A program made the translations under genes and the position numbers. Of a DNA stretch of 64,000 nt, positions 16,389 through 24,519 are shown piece by piece. The notes beneath the pieces are model-generated. The model saw nothing but the letters and a program-made list of their open reading frames with translations, was not told where the DNA came from and ran no database searches. Source of the stretch: Streptomyces lincolnensis (lineage in GTDB: Bacteria > Actinomycetota > Actinomycetes > Streptomycetales > Streptomycetaceae); assembly GCF_001685355.1 (NCBI RefSeq), contig NZ_CP016438.1:310001-374000 (forward strand). The letters are read 5' to 3'. Each line of letters opens with the position of its first letter. Within the stretch, counting starts at the first letter, position 1.

Positions 16389-16618
16389 GGTGCTCTCCTG
16401 TTTCACGCGTTGAGTTTCCGAGATGCGGATGTGGCCCGATCGTGCCCGCCGATCGCACCGCCGGTCGTCCCGCGGGCGCAGACACTTCGCGCTGCCGCCG
16501 ATGCCGCAGGTTCCTGCTGCGGATGCGGCAGATCCCGCGTGGATACTGCGGGCGCGGTAGGCGGCCGCTCGTCCACGAGCGGGACTCGCCCGCGGCGGCA
16601 GCTGGCTAAGGTGCGCGC

Positions 16619-17746
16619 ATGGACAAAGGACGGTTCGGCGTCCCGGCCGCTGTCAGGGACTGGGCGATCGCCCTCGGCGTGGCGGCCCTGCTCCTGGGCA
16701 CCGGGTGGTCCGGGGAGGGTCCCGACGCGGATCCCGGTGTGCTCGGCTACGTGCTGCTGGCGGCCGGCGGCCTCGCGCTGGCCGCGCGGCGCCGCGCTCC
16801 GCTGGCCGTCCTGGCCGTCACCGGGCTGTGTGCGGTGGCGTACCAGACGGCCGGTTTCGACGTGCTCGCCGTCTCGTACCTGGTTGCGGTGTACGGGGCG
16901 GTGCGGGCCGGGCACCGCGCCGTCACGGTGGCGGTGTCCGTGACCATGGTGGCGGTTCTGCACCTCACTGCCCTGCTCTTGCGCGACGGGTCTGCGGGCG
17001 AGGCGTTGGCGCAGGCCCGGCACGTCCTCGAGATCGCCTGGCTGATCGCCGCGTTTGCCGCGGGCGAGGCGCTGCGGCAGGCCGAGCGGCGGGCGGACGA
17101 GGCCGAGCGCACCCGGGAGGAGACCGCGCGGCGCCGCGCGGATGAGGAACGGCTGCACATCGCGCGGGAGTTGCACGATTCGCTCACCCACCAGATCTCG
17201 ATCATCAAGGTGCAGGCGGAGGTCGCCGTCCATGTCGCCCGCAGGCGGGGTGAACAGGTTCCGGAGGCTCTGCTGGCGATCCAGGAGGCCGGACGTGAGG
17301 CGACCCGGGAACTGCGCGCCACACTGGAGGCGCTGCGCGACGACGACACCAGCCCGCCCCGCGGGCTCGACCACATCCCGGAGCTGGTGGAGCAGGCAAG
17401 CAGGGCCGGCCTCGAAGCGACGCTGACGATCGAGGGACAGCGGCCCGACCTGCCGGCCGCGGTGGGCCGGACCGCCTACCGGATCGTTCAGGAATCGCTG
17501 ACCAACATCGCCCGGCACGCCTGCGCCGCGACCGCGTCGGTCCGCATCGACTACCGGCCCGACTCACTCGCCATCCAGGTCGACGACGACGGCAAGGCCT
17601 CACCGGACACGGTGCCGACGCCCGGCCTGGGGCTGCTCGGCATGCGTGAACGGGTCACCGCCCTCGGCGGCCGGTTGCACGCGCAGCCGCGCAGCGAGCG
17701 CGGCTTCACCGTCCAGGCCGAACTTCCCGTGGACCACACCTCATGA
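16619..17746 (+). CDS. Two-component sensor histidine kinase (HisKA_3/NarL type)
   Basis: A 375-residue kinase with four to five N-terminal membrane segments, a coiled stretch (EAERTREETARRRADEER), and the HisKA_3 phosphoacceptor box IARELHDSLTHQISII (His about 186). It ends with a HATPase domain containing GLGLLGMRERVTALGG (about residue 336). Its stop overlaps the response regulator start by 4 nt (ATGA), so the pair is co-translated. The signal it senses is not apparent. Confidence 0.93.
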   Translation: MDKGRFGVPAAVRDWAIALGVAALLLGTGWSGEGPDADPGVLGYVLLAAGGLALAARRRAPLAVLAVTGLCAVAYQTAGFDVLAVSYLVAVYGAVRAGHRAVTVAVSVTMVAVLHLTALLLRDGSAGEALAQARHVLEIAWLIAAFAAGEALRQAERRADEAERTREETARRRADEERLHIARELHDSLTHQISIIKVQAEVAVHVARRRGEQVPEALLAIQEAGREATRELRATLEALRDDDTSPPRGLDHIPELVEQASRAGLEATLTIEGQRPDLPAAVGRTAYRIVQESLTNIARHACAATASVRIDYRPDSLAIQVDDDGKASPDTVPTPGLGLLGMRERVTALGGRLHAQPRSERGFTVQAELPVDHTS

Positions 17747-18405
17747 TCCGTGTCCTGCTGGTCGACGACCAGCCGCTCATTCGCAGCGGATTCCGCGCAC
17801 TCCTCGACCTCGAAGACGACATCGAGGTGGTCGCCGAGGCCGCCGACGGCGCGGAGGGCCTGGCACTCGCCCGGCAGCACCTGCCCGACATCGTGCTCAT
17901 CGACATCCAGATGCCCGTCGTCGACGGCATCGAGGCCACCCGGCGCATCGCCGCGGACCCGGCCCTGGCCCAGGTGCACGTCGTCATCCTCACCAACTAC
18001 GGCATGGACGAGTACGTCCTCGACGCGCTGCGCGCCGGCGCCGCCGGGTTCCTCGTCAAGGACATCGTGCCGGACGATCTGGTGTACGCCGTACGCGTCG
18101 CCGCCCGCGGCGACGCGCTGCTCGCCCCGTCCATCACCCGCAAGCTGATCAACCGGTACGTCGCCCAGCCGCTGTCCACCGTCGCCACCACCGGGCTGGA
18201 CGAGCTGACCGGCCGCGAGCGCGAGGCCGTCGCCCTGGTCGCGCAGGGCCTGTCCAACGACCAGATCGCCGACCGCATGGTGATCAGCCCACTGACCGCG
18301 AAGACCCACATCAACCGGGCCATGACCAAACTCCACGCCCGTGACCGCGCCCAACTCGTGGTCCTCGCCTACGAGTCCGGCCTGGTGACGCCGCGCAAGT
18401 CCTGA
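17743..18405 (+). CDS. NarL/FixJ-type response regulator
   Basis: A 220-residue regulator with a receiver domain (RVLLVDDQPLIRSGFRALL, phosphoacceptor Asp54 in LIDIQMP, Lys in GFLVKDIV) and a LuxR-type helix-turn-helix (LTGREREAVALVAQGLSNDQ then AKTHINRAMTKL). It is translationally coupled to the kinase at 16619. The divergent or downstream target is unknown; a PadR gene follows on the opposite strand. Confidence 0.94.
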   Translation: MIRVLLVDDQPLIRSGFRALLDLEDDIEVVAEAADGAEGLALARQHLPDIVLIDIQMPVVDGIEATRRIAADPALAQVHVVILTNYGMDEYVLDALRAGAAGFLVKDIVPDDLVYAVRVAARGDALLAPSITRKLINRYVAQPLSTVATTGLDELTGREREAVALVAQGLSNDQIADRMVISPLTAKTHINRAMTKLHARDRAQLVVLAYESGLVTPRKS

Positions 18406-18513
18406 CATCCAAGGGCCGGGGACAGCGTGTGCCTCGATGCGCCCGCCTGCACCACACACCTGCCCCCTCGCCCGGCGACGCCGGAACCGTCGGCCGCCGA
18501 CCGGCCGCCGCCG

Positions 18514-18834
18514 CTACGAGGCGTCGTCGCCGAGGACTTCGCGGGCCAGTTCCGCCAGTGCCCTGCGGTCCTCGGCCAGGGCCTGCTGTCCGGCCTCGGT
18601 GGCGCGGTACACCCGGCGAACACGCCCGTCGACCACCCGCTGCTCCGAGGTCAGCAGGCCGTCGGCCTCCAACCGGTGCAGCGTCGGGTACAGGGTGCCG
18701 GGGCTGATCTGGTAGCCGTGGCGGGCCAGTTCCCCGGTCATCCACGCGCCGTGGATCTCCTCCTCGGCCGCGTGATGCAGGATGTGCAGCCGCACCGCAC
18801 CCCGCTGGAACTCCCGCACCCCGCCCACCTTCAT
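18514..18834 (-). CDS. PadR-family transcriptional regulator
   Basis: A 106-residue winged-helix regulator. LHILHHAAEEEIHGAWMTGEL, the wing and recognition part ISPGTLYPTLHRLEADGLLTSE, and VYRATEAGQQAL are typical of PadR. It lacks a long C-terminal dimer domain and so belongs to the short PadR type. ATG 18834; convergent with the response regulator gene. Confidence 0.9.
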   Translation of the reverse strand: MKVGGVREFQRGAVRLHILHHAAEEEIHGAWMTGELARHGYQISPGTLYPTLHRLEADGLLTSEQRVVDGRVRRVYRATEAGQQALAEDRRALAELAREVLGDDAS

Positions 18835-18967
18835 GCCGCCCGGCAGTGACGAACCCGATATCGGCCCCCGATTCTACGCCCCGGGCCCGGAGCCCTGCTC
18901 ACCTCGTGAACCCCGGCACCAGCGCCCCGAACGAACGGCTGGGCCCCGGCGACCCGTGCCCGACACG

Positions 18968-19606
18968 TCAGCGGCGGACCAGTACGGCGTGCGTCACGGC
19001 CGTCGAGCCGACCAGCTCGGACACCCGGTAGCCCTCGACTCCGTCGCCCAGATCGTCGAGCAGCCGTGCCCCGCGTCCGATGAGCATCGGCGCGATCACC
19101 AGGTGGAGTTCGTCGATCAGCCGGGCGCGCAGATACTGCTGGATGACCGCGGCGCCGCCGCCGATCCGGACGTCCTTGCCGGCCGCGGCGTCGAACGCGC
19201 GTTGCAGCACCGTCTCCGGCGGCTCGTCGGTGAAGTGGAAGGTGGTTCCGCCGGACATCTCCAGCGCCGGGCGCTCATGGTGGGTGTGCACGAAGACGTC
19301 GTGGTGGTAGGGGGGATTGTCGCCCCACCAGCCCTTCCAGGACTCGTCCTCCCACGGCCCGCGCTGCGGACCGAACATGTTCCGCCCCATGATCGTGGCG
19401 CCGATGTTCTGGTCACCGCGGACGAAGAAGTCGACGTCGGTTCCCGTCTTGCCCGCGGCGGCGTCTTCCGACGCGGAGACGAACCAGCTGTGGAGCTCGT
19501 CGCCCCAGCCGACGCCGTCACCGAACGGGGCGTCCGATCGCTGGTTCTCTCCGGCCACGAAGCCGTCGAGGGAGATCGTCACGTTGTGTACACGGACCTT
19601 GGGCAT
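18968..19606 (-). CDS. Dihydrofolate reductase/RibD C-terminal domain protein
   Basis: A 212-residue protein of the DHFR-like RibD C-terminal family. Features include VRVHNVTISLDGFVAGENQ at the start, TIMGRNMFGPQRGPW, and IGGGAAVIQQYLRARLIDELH, the NADPH-binding glycine run. The physiological substrate of this family in streptomycetes is unknown. ATG 19606 with AGAGGCGAAGG upstream. The decayed IS element begins only about 20-120 nt beyond its start. Confidence 0.88.
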   Translation of the reverse strand: MPKVRVHNVTISLDGFVAGENQRSDAPFGDGVGWGDELHSWFVSASEDAAAGKTGTDVDFFVRGDQNIGATIMGRNMFGPQRGPWEDESWKGWWGDNPPYHHDVFVHTHHERPALEMSGGTTFHFTDEPPETVLQRAFDAAAGKDVRIGGGAAVIQQYLRARLIDELHLVIAPMLIGRGARLLDDLGDGVEGYRVSELVGSTAVTHAVLVRR

Positions 19607-19730
19607 GGCCTTCGCCTCTCGTGTTGATGGCCTTCTCTCACCCCTGCGTCGAACAGAGCCTGCCTGGATCGACACCCCCGCGCACTTTCTTTCGGCGAGC
19701 CCTACCGCTTCCCGGCACCGCGCCTGCGGG

Positions 19731-20980
19731 GTGCGGACCGCCCGGCGGTCAGGCGTCCGTACGCGACTGTTGCCGACGCCCGTGCAGGCGGCGGCACTTG
19801 AGGCGACCCTGCACGCCTGCAACGAGGCGGACACCTGGGTGTCCGAGGTGGCGTTCACCAAAGATGTGAAGCGAAACTTCACGCTGCGTGAGCACACGTA
19901 CGCCGAGATCAAGCAGCGCTGGGGGCTGGGCTCCCAGGCCGCCCAGCACGTCATCAAGAAGACCTGCGACGCCTACCGCGCGCTGGCGGCGAACCTGAAG
20001 GCCGGGAACCTGGGCAAACCGTGGTCGAAGCGGTACCGGCGGGCGGTGGACAAGCCGGTCGTCTTCCGGCCCGAGGGCGCACAGCCCTATGACGACCGGA
20101 TGCTGTCCTGGCAGATCGGTGAGCGAACCGTCTCCCTCTGGACGCTGTCGGGCCGGGTGAAGGGGGTGGCGTTCACCGCATCCCCGGAACAGCTGGCCCG
20201 TCTGGCCCTGTACCGCAAGGGCGAGTCCGACCTCATCGCCCGGGACGGCATGTGGTTTTTGCAGGCCACCTGCGAGATCCCCGAAGCCGAACCGAACACC
20301 GACCCGGCAGGCTTCCTGGGTATCGATCTGGGGATGTGAACATCGCGACCACCTCGGACGGCCAGATCATGGCCGGGCGCGTCCTGAACCGGGGACGGCT
20401 GCGCGAACGCACCCTGCGCACCAAACTGCAACGCAAGAACACCCCGTCCGCCAAGCGCCGGCTGAAGAAACGGCGGCGTAAGGAATCCCGGCGGGCCAGG
20501 GACATCAACCACAAGATCGCGAAGCATGTGGTGGCCGAGGCAGAACGCACCGGACGCGGAATCGCCCTCGAAGAACTGACGGGCATCCGCGAACGGGTAC
20601 GGCTTCGCAAGCCCCAACGGGCCACCCACTCCAGCTGGTCGTTCGCCCAGCTGGGGGCGTTCATCGCGTACAAGGCCCGCAAGGCGGGAGTGCCGGTGGT
20701 GTACGTCGATCCGGCGTACACCTCGCGCACCTGCGCCGAGTGCGGCCACATCGACAAGGCGAACCGGGTCTCCCAGGCGTGGTTCGCGTGCCGGTCCTGC
20801 GGATTCGTTGATCACGCAGACCGCAACGGCTCCCGCAACATCCGTGCTCGCGCGGAAGCGTTGTGGCGACGCGGGGCGCAGTCAACCGCCCCAGACCCAC
20901 CCCCGACACCCGAGGGCGGGACCGGACGCAAGCGCAGCACCACAACCAGTGGCGCCCGCTGTGCAAGCCCGTCGCTTTAG
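19731..20980 (+). pseudogene. tnpB: tnpB (IS605 OrfB-type RNA-guided nuclease) with a 1-nt frameshift
   Basis: The first frame runs from a GTG near 19731 (RTRLLPTPVQAAALEATL) to GFLGIDLGM followed by TGA at about 20339. The second, one frame away, continues VNIATTSDGQIMAGR to the stop at 20980. Adding one base at about 20334 would restore GIDLG-x-VNIATT, the normal first RuvC strand. All catalytic pieces survive: Asp in GIDLG, Glu in ALEELTGIRERV, the zinc ribbon CAECGH...CRSCG, and Asp in DHADRNGSRNI. It is either a recent loss-of-function, a sequencing slip, or programmed frameshifting; decay is most likely. Confidence 0.8.
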
Positions 20981-20987
20981 CGACGGG
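20968..20987 (+). repeat. Right-end hairpin of the tnpB element and possible omega-RNA 3' end
   Basis: CCCGTCGC (20968-20975), loop TTTA, GCGACGGG (20980-20987): a perfect 8-bp stem overlapping the tnpB stop codon. In IS605/TnpB systems this end supplies the scaffold of the guide RNA, with the guide read from the DNA just past the element (here about 20996 onward). Confidence 0.65.
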
Positions 20988-20990
20988 TAG

Positions 20991-21392
20991 TTGACTGAGG
21001 ACTTCCTGCACGGCCCTGTCATGAGCGGTGAGGTACGGCTGCCCGCCGGGGACGGCAAGGAGGCGTTCGTCGACGCGGAGGACATCGCCGAAGTGGCGGT
21101 CGCCGCCCTCACCGAGGACGGGCATGCCGGGTGGTCCTACGAGCTCAGCGGGCCTCGGCTGATGACCTTCCAGGACGCGGTCGCGGAGATCGCCCGGACC
21201 GTCGGCCGCGACATCCGCTACGTGCCGCTGACGCCGGAGGCGTACGCGGACGAACAGTGCGCCGAGGGCGTGCCCGAGGAATGGGCGCAGTTGTCGGTCG
21301 GCCTGTACGACCACGTCCGCTCCGGTGCCCTGGCCTCGCTCAGTGACGGCGTACAACGCGCGCTCGGCCGGGCGCCCCGGGACTTCTCCTAG
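20991..21392 (+). pseudogene. C-terminal half of an NmrA-like/SDR NAD(P)-binding protein, truncated by the IS
   Basis: About 133 codons resemble the C-terminal half of NmrA-like atypical short-chain dehydrogenases (EDFLHGPVMSGEVRLPAG, AFVDAEDIAEVAVAALTEDG, YELSGPRLMTFQDAVAEIA). The Rossmann GxxGxxG half is missing and is not found left of the IS, where an unrelated reverse-strand gene lies. The IS insertion therefore came with a deletion, or the element moved together with this fragment. The first codons come from the IS end (TTGAC). Confidence 0.78.
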
Positions 21393-21468
21393 TACGCCGA
21401 CGCCACTGCTCAGCAGGGCCTCCGGAACATCTGACCCGCAGCCTGCCGTCCGCGAAAGCGCGACGATG

Positions 21469-22062
21469 TCAGCTCCGGGTCCGAGGGCGAGGTTCCTCCT
21501 CGACGTCGCTGCCGCCCGTGCCGGTCAGGATCGCGTTCGCGACGAGTTCGGTGAGGCGATCGGCGCGTCGCGCGAGCGAGGGCTGATCGCCGAGCCAGGC
21601 GAGCATGGCCACCAGCGCGAACAGGTCGGCTCCGTCGATGTCGCCGCGCGCGGTGCCCGCGGCCTGGGCGCGGGTGAGGAGTCGTGCGCCGGCTGTGCGC
21701 AGGGTGACGCACGAGGCGTGGAGAGCGGATTCGGGGTCCTCGATGGCGGCTGCCATCAGGACGGTCGCGCCCCGGTACTCGGTCGTCCACGCGACGCAGT
21801 CACGGAGCCACGCAATGAGGGCGTCCTGGGGCGAGTTCGAGGTCTCGAGCTCGCCTGCCCTTGCCGTCAGTTCGTCGAAGCTCGTGCGGAGCAGGGCATC
21901 GAGCAGTGCCTCACGCGTCGGGAAGTGCCGCAGCAGCGTCGCGAGCCCGACGTCGGCCCGGCGCGCGATGTCGCGCAGGGAGACGTCGACGCCCTGCTCG
22001 GTGATGGCGGTGCCCGCTACTGCGAGCAGGTGGTCGCGGTTCTTCCTGGCGTCGGCTCGCAT
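21469..22062 (-). CDS. TetR-family repressor
   Basis: A 197-residue regulator. The N-terminal helix-turn-helix covers about residues 8-50 (VDVSLRDIARRADVGLATLL, RHFPTREALLDALL); the C-terminal part is a SBP/AefR-type ligand domain with EYRGATVLMAAAIEDP. ATG 22062. It is divergent from the quinone oxidoreductase at 22178, and the 115-bp gap contains three copies of an operator-like palindrome. Autoregulation and repression of the oxidoreductase are inferred from that layout. Confidence 0.92.
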   Translation of the reverse strand: MRADARKNRDHLLAVAGTAITEQGVDVSLRDIARRADVGLATLLRHFPTREALLDALLRTSFDELTARAGELETSNSPQDALIAWLRDCVAWTTEYRGATVLMAAAIEDPESALHASCVTLRTAGARLLTRAQAAGTARGDIDGADLFALVAMLAWLGDQPSLARRADRLTELVANAILTGTGGSDVEEEPRPRTRS

Positions 22063-22075
22063 CTGCCCTCTTGCC

Positions 22076-22140
22076 TTGACTATCCGGATCGGTGGTCCAT
22101 ATATTCGGATCAGTGATCCGTTTATATGGATCGCCGGTCC
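22076..22140 (+). promoter_or_regulatory. Promoter of the quinone oxidoreductase with three 21-bp-spaced TetR operators
   Basis: TTGACT (22076-22081), an 18-nt spacer and TATATT (22100-22105) form a good rightward promoter. Three copies of GGATCnnnGrTCC begin at 22086, 22107 and 22128, exactly 21 bp apart (two helical turns). They cover the spacer, the start-site area and the early transcript. The middle copy CGGATCAGTGATCCG is a perfect palindrome around one base. Binding by the adjacent TetR protein is the obvious inference. Confidence 0.8.
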
Positions 22141-22177
22141 GGATAAGCGTATCCCGCAGCGCGGGCAGGAGAAGACG

Positions 22178-23188
22178 ATGCCGACACAGACGATGAGAGC
22201 GGTCCGGCTGCACGAGCACGGTGGCCCCGAGGTTCTGCGGTACGAGGAGGTGCCGGTTCCCGAGCCGGGTCCGGGCGAGGTGCTCGTTCGCGTCCACGCG
22301 GCCGGCGTCAATCCTCCGGACTGGTACCTGCGCGGCGGGCTGACCAAAATGCCCGGCGAGACGGAGTCCACGGTCGGCCTGCCGGTGATTCCGGGCACGG
22401 ACGTGTCGGGTGTCGTCGAGGCCGTCGCCGCGGACGTGGACGGCCTCGCGGTGGGTGACGAGGTGTTCGGGCTGCTGCGTTTCCCCAGCTTCGACGGCAG
22501 CGCATACGCCGAGTACGTGGCCGCGCCCGCCTCGGATCTCGCACGCAAGCCGGCCGGCCTCGACCACGTGCACGCCGCCGGGGCACCCATGGCCGGGCTC
22601 ACCGCGTGGCAGTTCCTGGTCGAGCTCGGGCACCATCACCCCTCGCCCTTCCAGGAGGCACGGCATCGCCCGACGGCACTCGACGCCGACACGACGGTGC
22701 TCGTCAACGGCGCCGCGGGCGGCGTGGGGCACTTCGCGCTCCAACTGGCGAAGTGGAAGGGTGCGCGTGTCATCGCAGTGGCGTCGGGCGCGCACGGCCC
22801 GTTCCTGCGCGAGCTCGGCGCCGACCAGGTCATCGACTACACCACAAGTCGCCCCGAGGACCTCGTACGCGACGTCGACCTCGTTCTCGACACCGTCGGC
22901 GGCCCCGACAGCAGGCGCTTCCTGCGCACGCTCAAGCGCGGCGGCTCCCACTTCCCCGTGTTTCCGGGGGACTTCGACACAGAGGAGACCGCGCAGCTGG
23001 GCGTCACGGTCTCGATCACCCAGGTCCGCTCGAGCGGCGCGCAGCTCGCCGACCTCGGACGCCTGCTCGACGCGGGCACGGTCCGCGTCGCGATCGACAG
23101 CATGTTTCCGCTCGCGGACGCCCGAGCGGCGCACGAGCGCGCCCTGCGAGGGCACATCCGAGGCAAGATCGTGCTCACGGTCGCCTGA
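22178..23188 (+). CDS. Zinc-free MDR-family NADP-dependent quinone oxidoreductase
   Basis: A 336-residue medium-chain dehydrogenase/reductase. It shows MRAVRLHEHGGPEVLRYEEV, AAGVNPPDWYLRGG, the NADP-binding VLVNGAAGGVGHFALQLAK (about residues 175-193), and AHERALRGHIRGKIVLTV at the end, all typical of quinone oxidoreductases that lack zinc ligands. AGGAGAA lies 6 nt upstream of ATG 22178. It is controlled from the divergent TetR promoter region. Confidence 0.92.
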   Translation: MPTQTMRAVRLHEHGGPEVLRYEEVPVPEPGPGEVLVRVHAAGVNPPDWYLRGGLTKMPGETESTVGLPVIPGTDVSGVVEAVAADVDGLAVGDEVFGLLRFPSFDGSAYAEYVAAPASDLARKPAGLDHVHAAGAPMAGLTAWQFLVELGHHHPSPFQEARHRPTALDADTTVLVNGAAGGVGHFALQLAKWKGARVIAVASGAHGPFLRELGADQVIDYTTSRPEDLVRDVDLVLDTVGGPDSRRFLRTLKRGGSHFPVFPGDFDTEETAQLGVTVSITQVRSSGAQLADLGRLLDAGTVRVAIDSMFPLADARAAHERALRGHIRGKIVLTVA

Positions 23189-23318
23189 GAACGAGCCGCG
23201 GCCGACGGGGGCTCAGCCGCTCACCGCGCTTGGGTGACCCGCATCACACCCGGCACCTGTCAGCAATCGAGGCGCCATCCCGTTCAAGGGACACGCGAAC
23301 GAGACAGGAGCCCACGCC

Positions 23319-24509
23319 ATGAAGCACCGCATCGTCGTCCTCGGCGCCGGATACGCCGGGGCCTTCGCCGCCGGAAACCTGGCCCGCCGGCTGTCGCCCG
23401 CCGACGTCGAGGTCACCGTCGTCAACGCCGTGCCCGACTTCGTCGAGCGGATGCGGCTGCACCAGCTCGCGATCGGCCAGGAGCTCGGAGTCCGCAAGCT
23501 CGCCGACGTGTTCGCGGGTACCGGAGTGCGGCTGCGCCTGGCGCGCGTCACCGGCATCGACCCCGAGCGCAGGACCGTCGCGGTGACCGGCGAGGACGGC
23601 GACGACGAACTCGTGTACGACACGCTTCTCTACGCGCTCGGCAGCTCCGTCGCCCACCACGGCGTCCCCGGCGTGGCCGAGCACGCCTTCGATGTGACCG
23701 GCCGGTCATCGGCGCTGCGCCTGCGCGAGCGGCTGGCGGGCCTGGGCGAGGGCGGCACCGTGCTGGTCGTCGGTGAGGGGCTGACCGGTATCGAGACCGC
23801 CACCGAGTTCGCCGAGTCGCGGCCGGACCTCTCGGTCGCGCTCGCCGCCCGCGGCGAGCTGGGCGCCTGGCTCTCCCCGAAGGCCCGCCGCCACCTGCTC
23901 CGGGCCTTCGACCGGCTCGGCGTCACCGTCCACGAGCACACACGGATCGAAGCCGTCGAGCCGACGCGGGCGCTCACCGCCGACGGTACGTCCGTCCCGG
24001 CCGACGTGACCGTGTGGGCCGCCGGATTCGCCGTACACCCCATCGCGGCCGCCAGCGGCCTGAAGGTCGCCGAGACCGGCCAGATCGTCGTCGACGGGAG
24101 CATGCGCTCGGTCTCGCACCCGGATGTCTACGCCGCCGGCGACTGCGCCTACGCGATCGGCGAGAACGGCCTACCGCTGCCGATGTCGTGCGCCTCGGCC
24201 GGCTTCACCAACATGCAGGCGACCGCCGCGATCATCGCGCGCCTGACGGGCAGCGAGGTCCCGGTCACCGGGCTGAAGTACCACGGCAACCACATCAGCC
24301 TCGGACGGCGGGACGCGATCTTCCAGATGGTGGACGGGGACGCCCGGTCCAAGTCCTGGTACCTGGGCGGCCGGATGGCCGCGCGGCTCAAGTCGGGGGT
24401 GCTCAAGGGTGCCGGGTGGGGCATCGCCCACCCGACGTTCGGCATGCCGAAGCGCAAGCGCCGCCTGGCCACCGCACCGGACCGGGCCGGCGTGCGGGTA
24501 GCCGCCTAG
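23319..24509 (+). CDS. FAD-dependent pyridine nucleotide-disulfide-type oxidoreductase (NDH-2-like)
   Basis: A 396-residue flavoprotein. The FAD-binding VVLGAGYAGAFAAGNLARR is at residues 5-23, with NAD-binding VLVVGEGLTGIETATEFAE near 150 and the second FAD motif HPDVYAAGDCAY near 268. The best match in memory is type II NADH dehydrogenase-like proteins. GGAG precedes ATG 23319. An ECF41 sigma factor gene starts 10 nt after its stop, so the two form an operon. Confidence 0.92.
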   Translation: MKHRIVVLGAGYAGAFAAGNLARRLSPADVEVTVVNAVPDFVERMRLHQLAIGQELGVRKLADVFAGTGVRLRLARVTGIDPERRTVAVTGEDGDDELVYDTLLYALGSSVAHHGVPGVAEHAFDVTGRSSALRLRERLAGLGEGGTVLVVGEGLTGIETATEFAESRPDLSVALAARGELGAWLSPKARRHLLRAFDRLGVTVHEHTRIEAVEPTRALTADGTSVPADVTVWAAGFAVHPIAAASGLKVAETGQIVVDGSMRSVSHPDVYAAGDCAYAIGENGLPLPMSCASAGFTNMQATAAIIARLTGSEVPVTGLKYHGNHISLGRRDAIFQMVDGDARSKSWYLGGRMAARLKSGVLKGAGWGIAHPTFGMPKRKRRLATAPDRAGVRVAA

Positions 24510-24519
24510 GCTGTTCCGC

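Larger units (their letters stand above)
19629..20995 (+). mobile_element. IS200/IS605-family (TnpB-only) insertion sequence, decayed
   Basis: The element carries only a tnpB-type gene; no TnpA (Y1) transposase is present. The right end is recognised by an 8-bp stem hairpin (20968-20987) followed by GGTAGTTGAC, after which an unrelated coding frame (NmrA-like) resumes at once. The left limit is my estimate: TTGAT at 19624-19628 resembles the right-end TTGAC and the target motifs of ISDra2-like elements. The right end is better supported than the left. Confidence 0.6.

Noticed and set aside
20968..20987. Hairpin at the tnpB end as an ordinary terminator
   Set aside because: Its place at the IS right end with the following TTGAC, and the abrupt start of an unrelated coding frame, fit an element end better.
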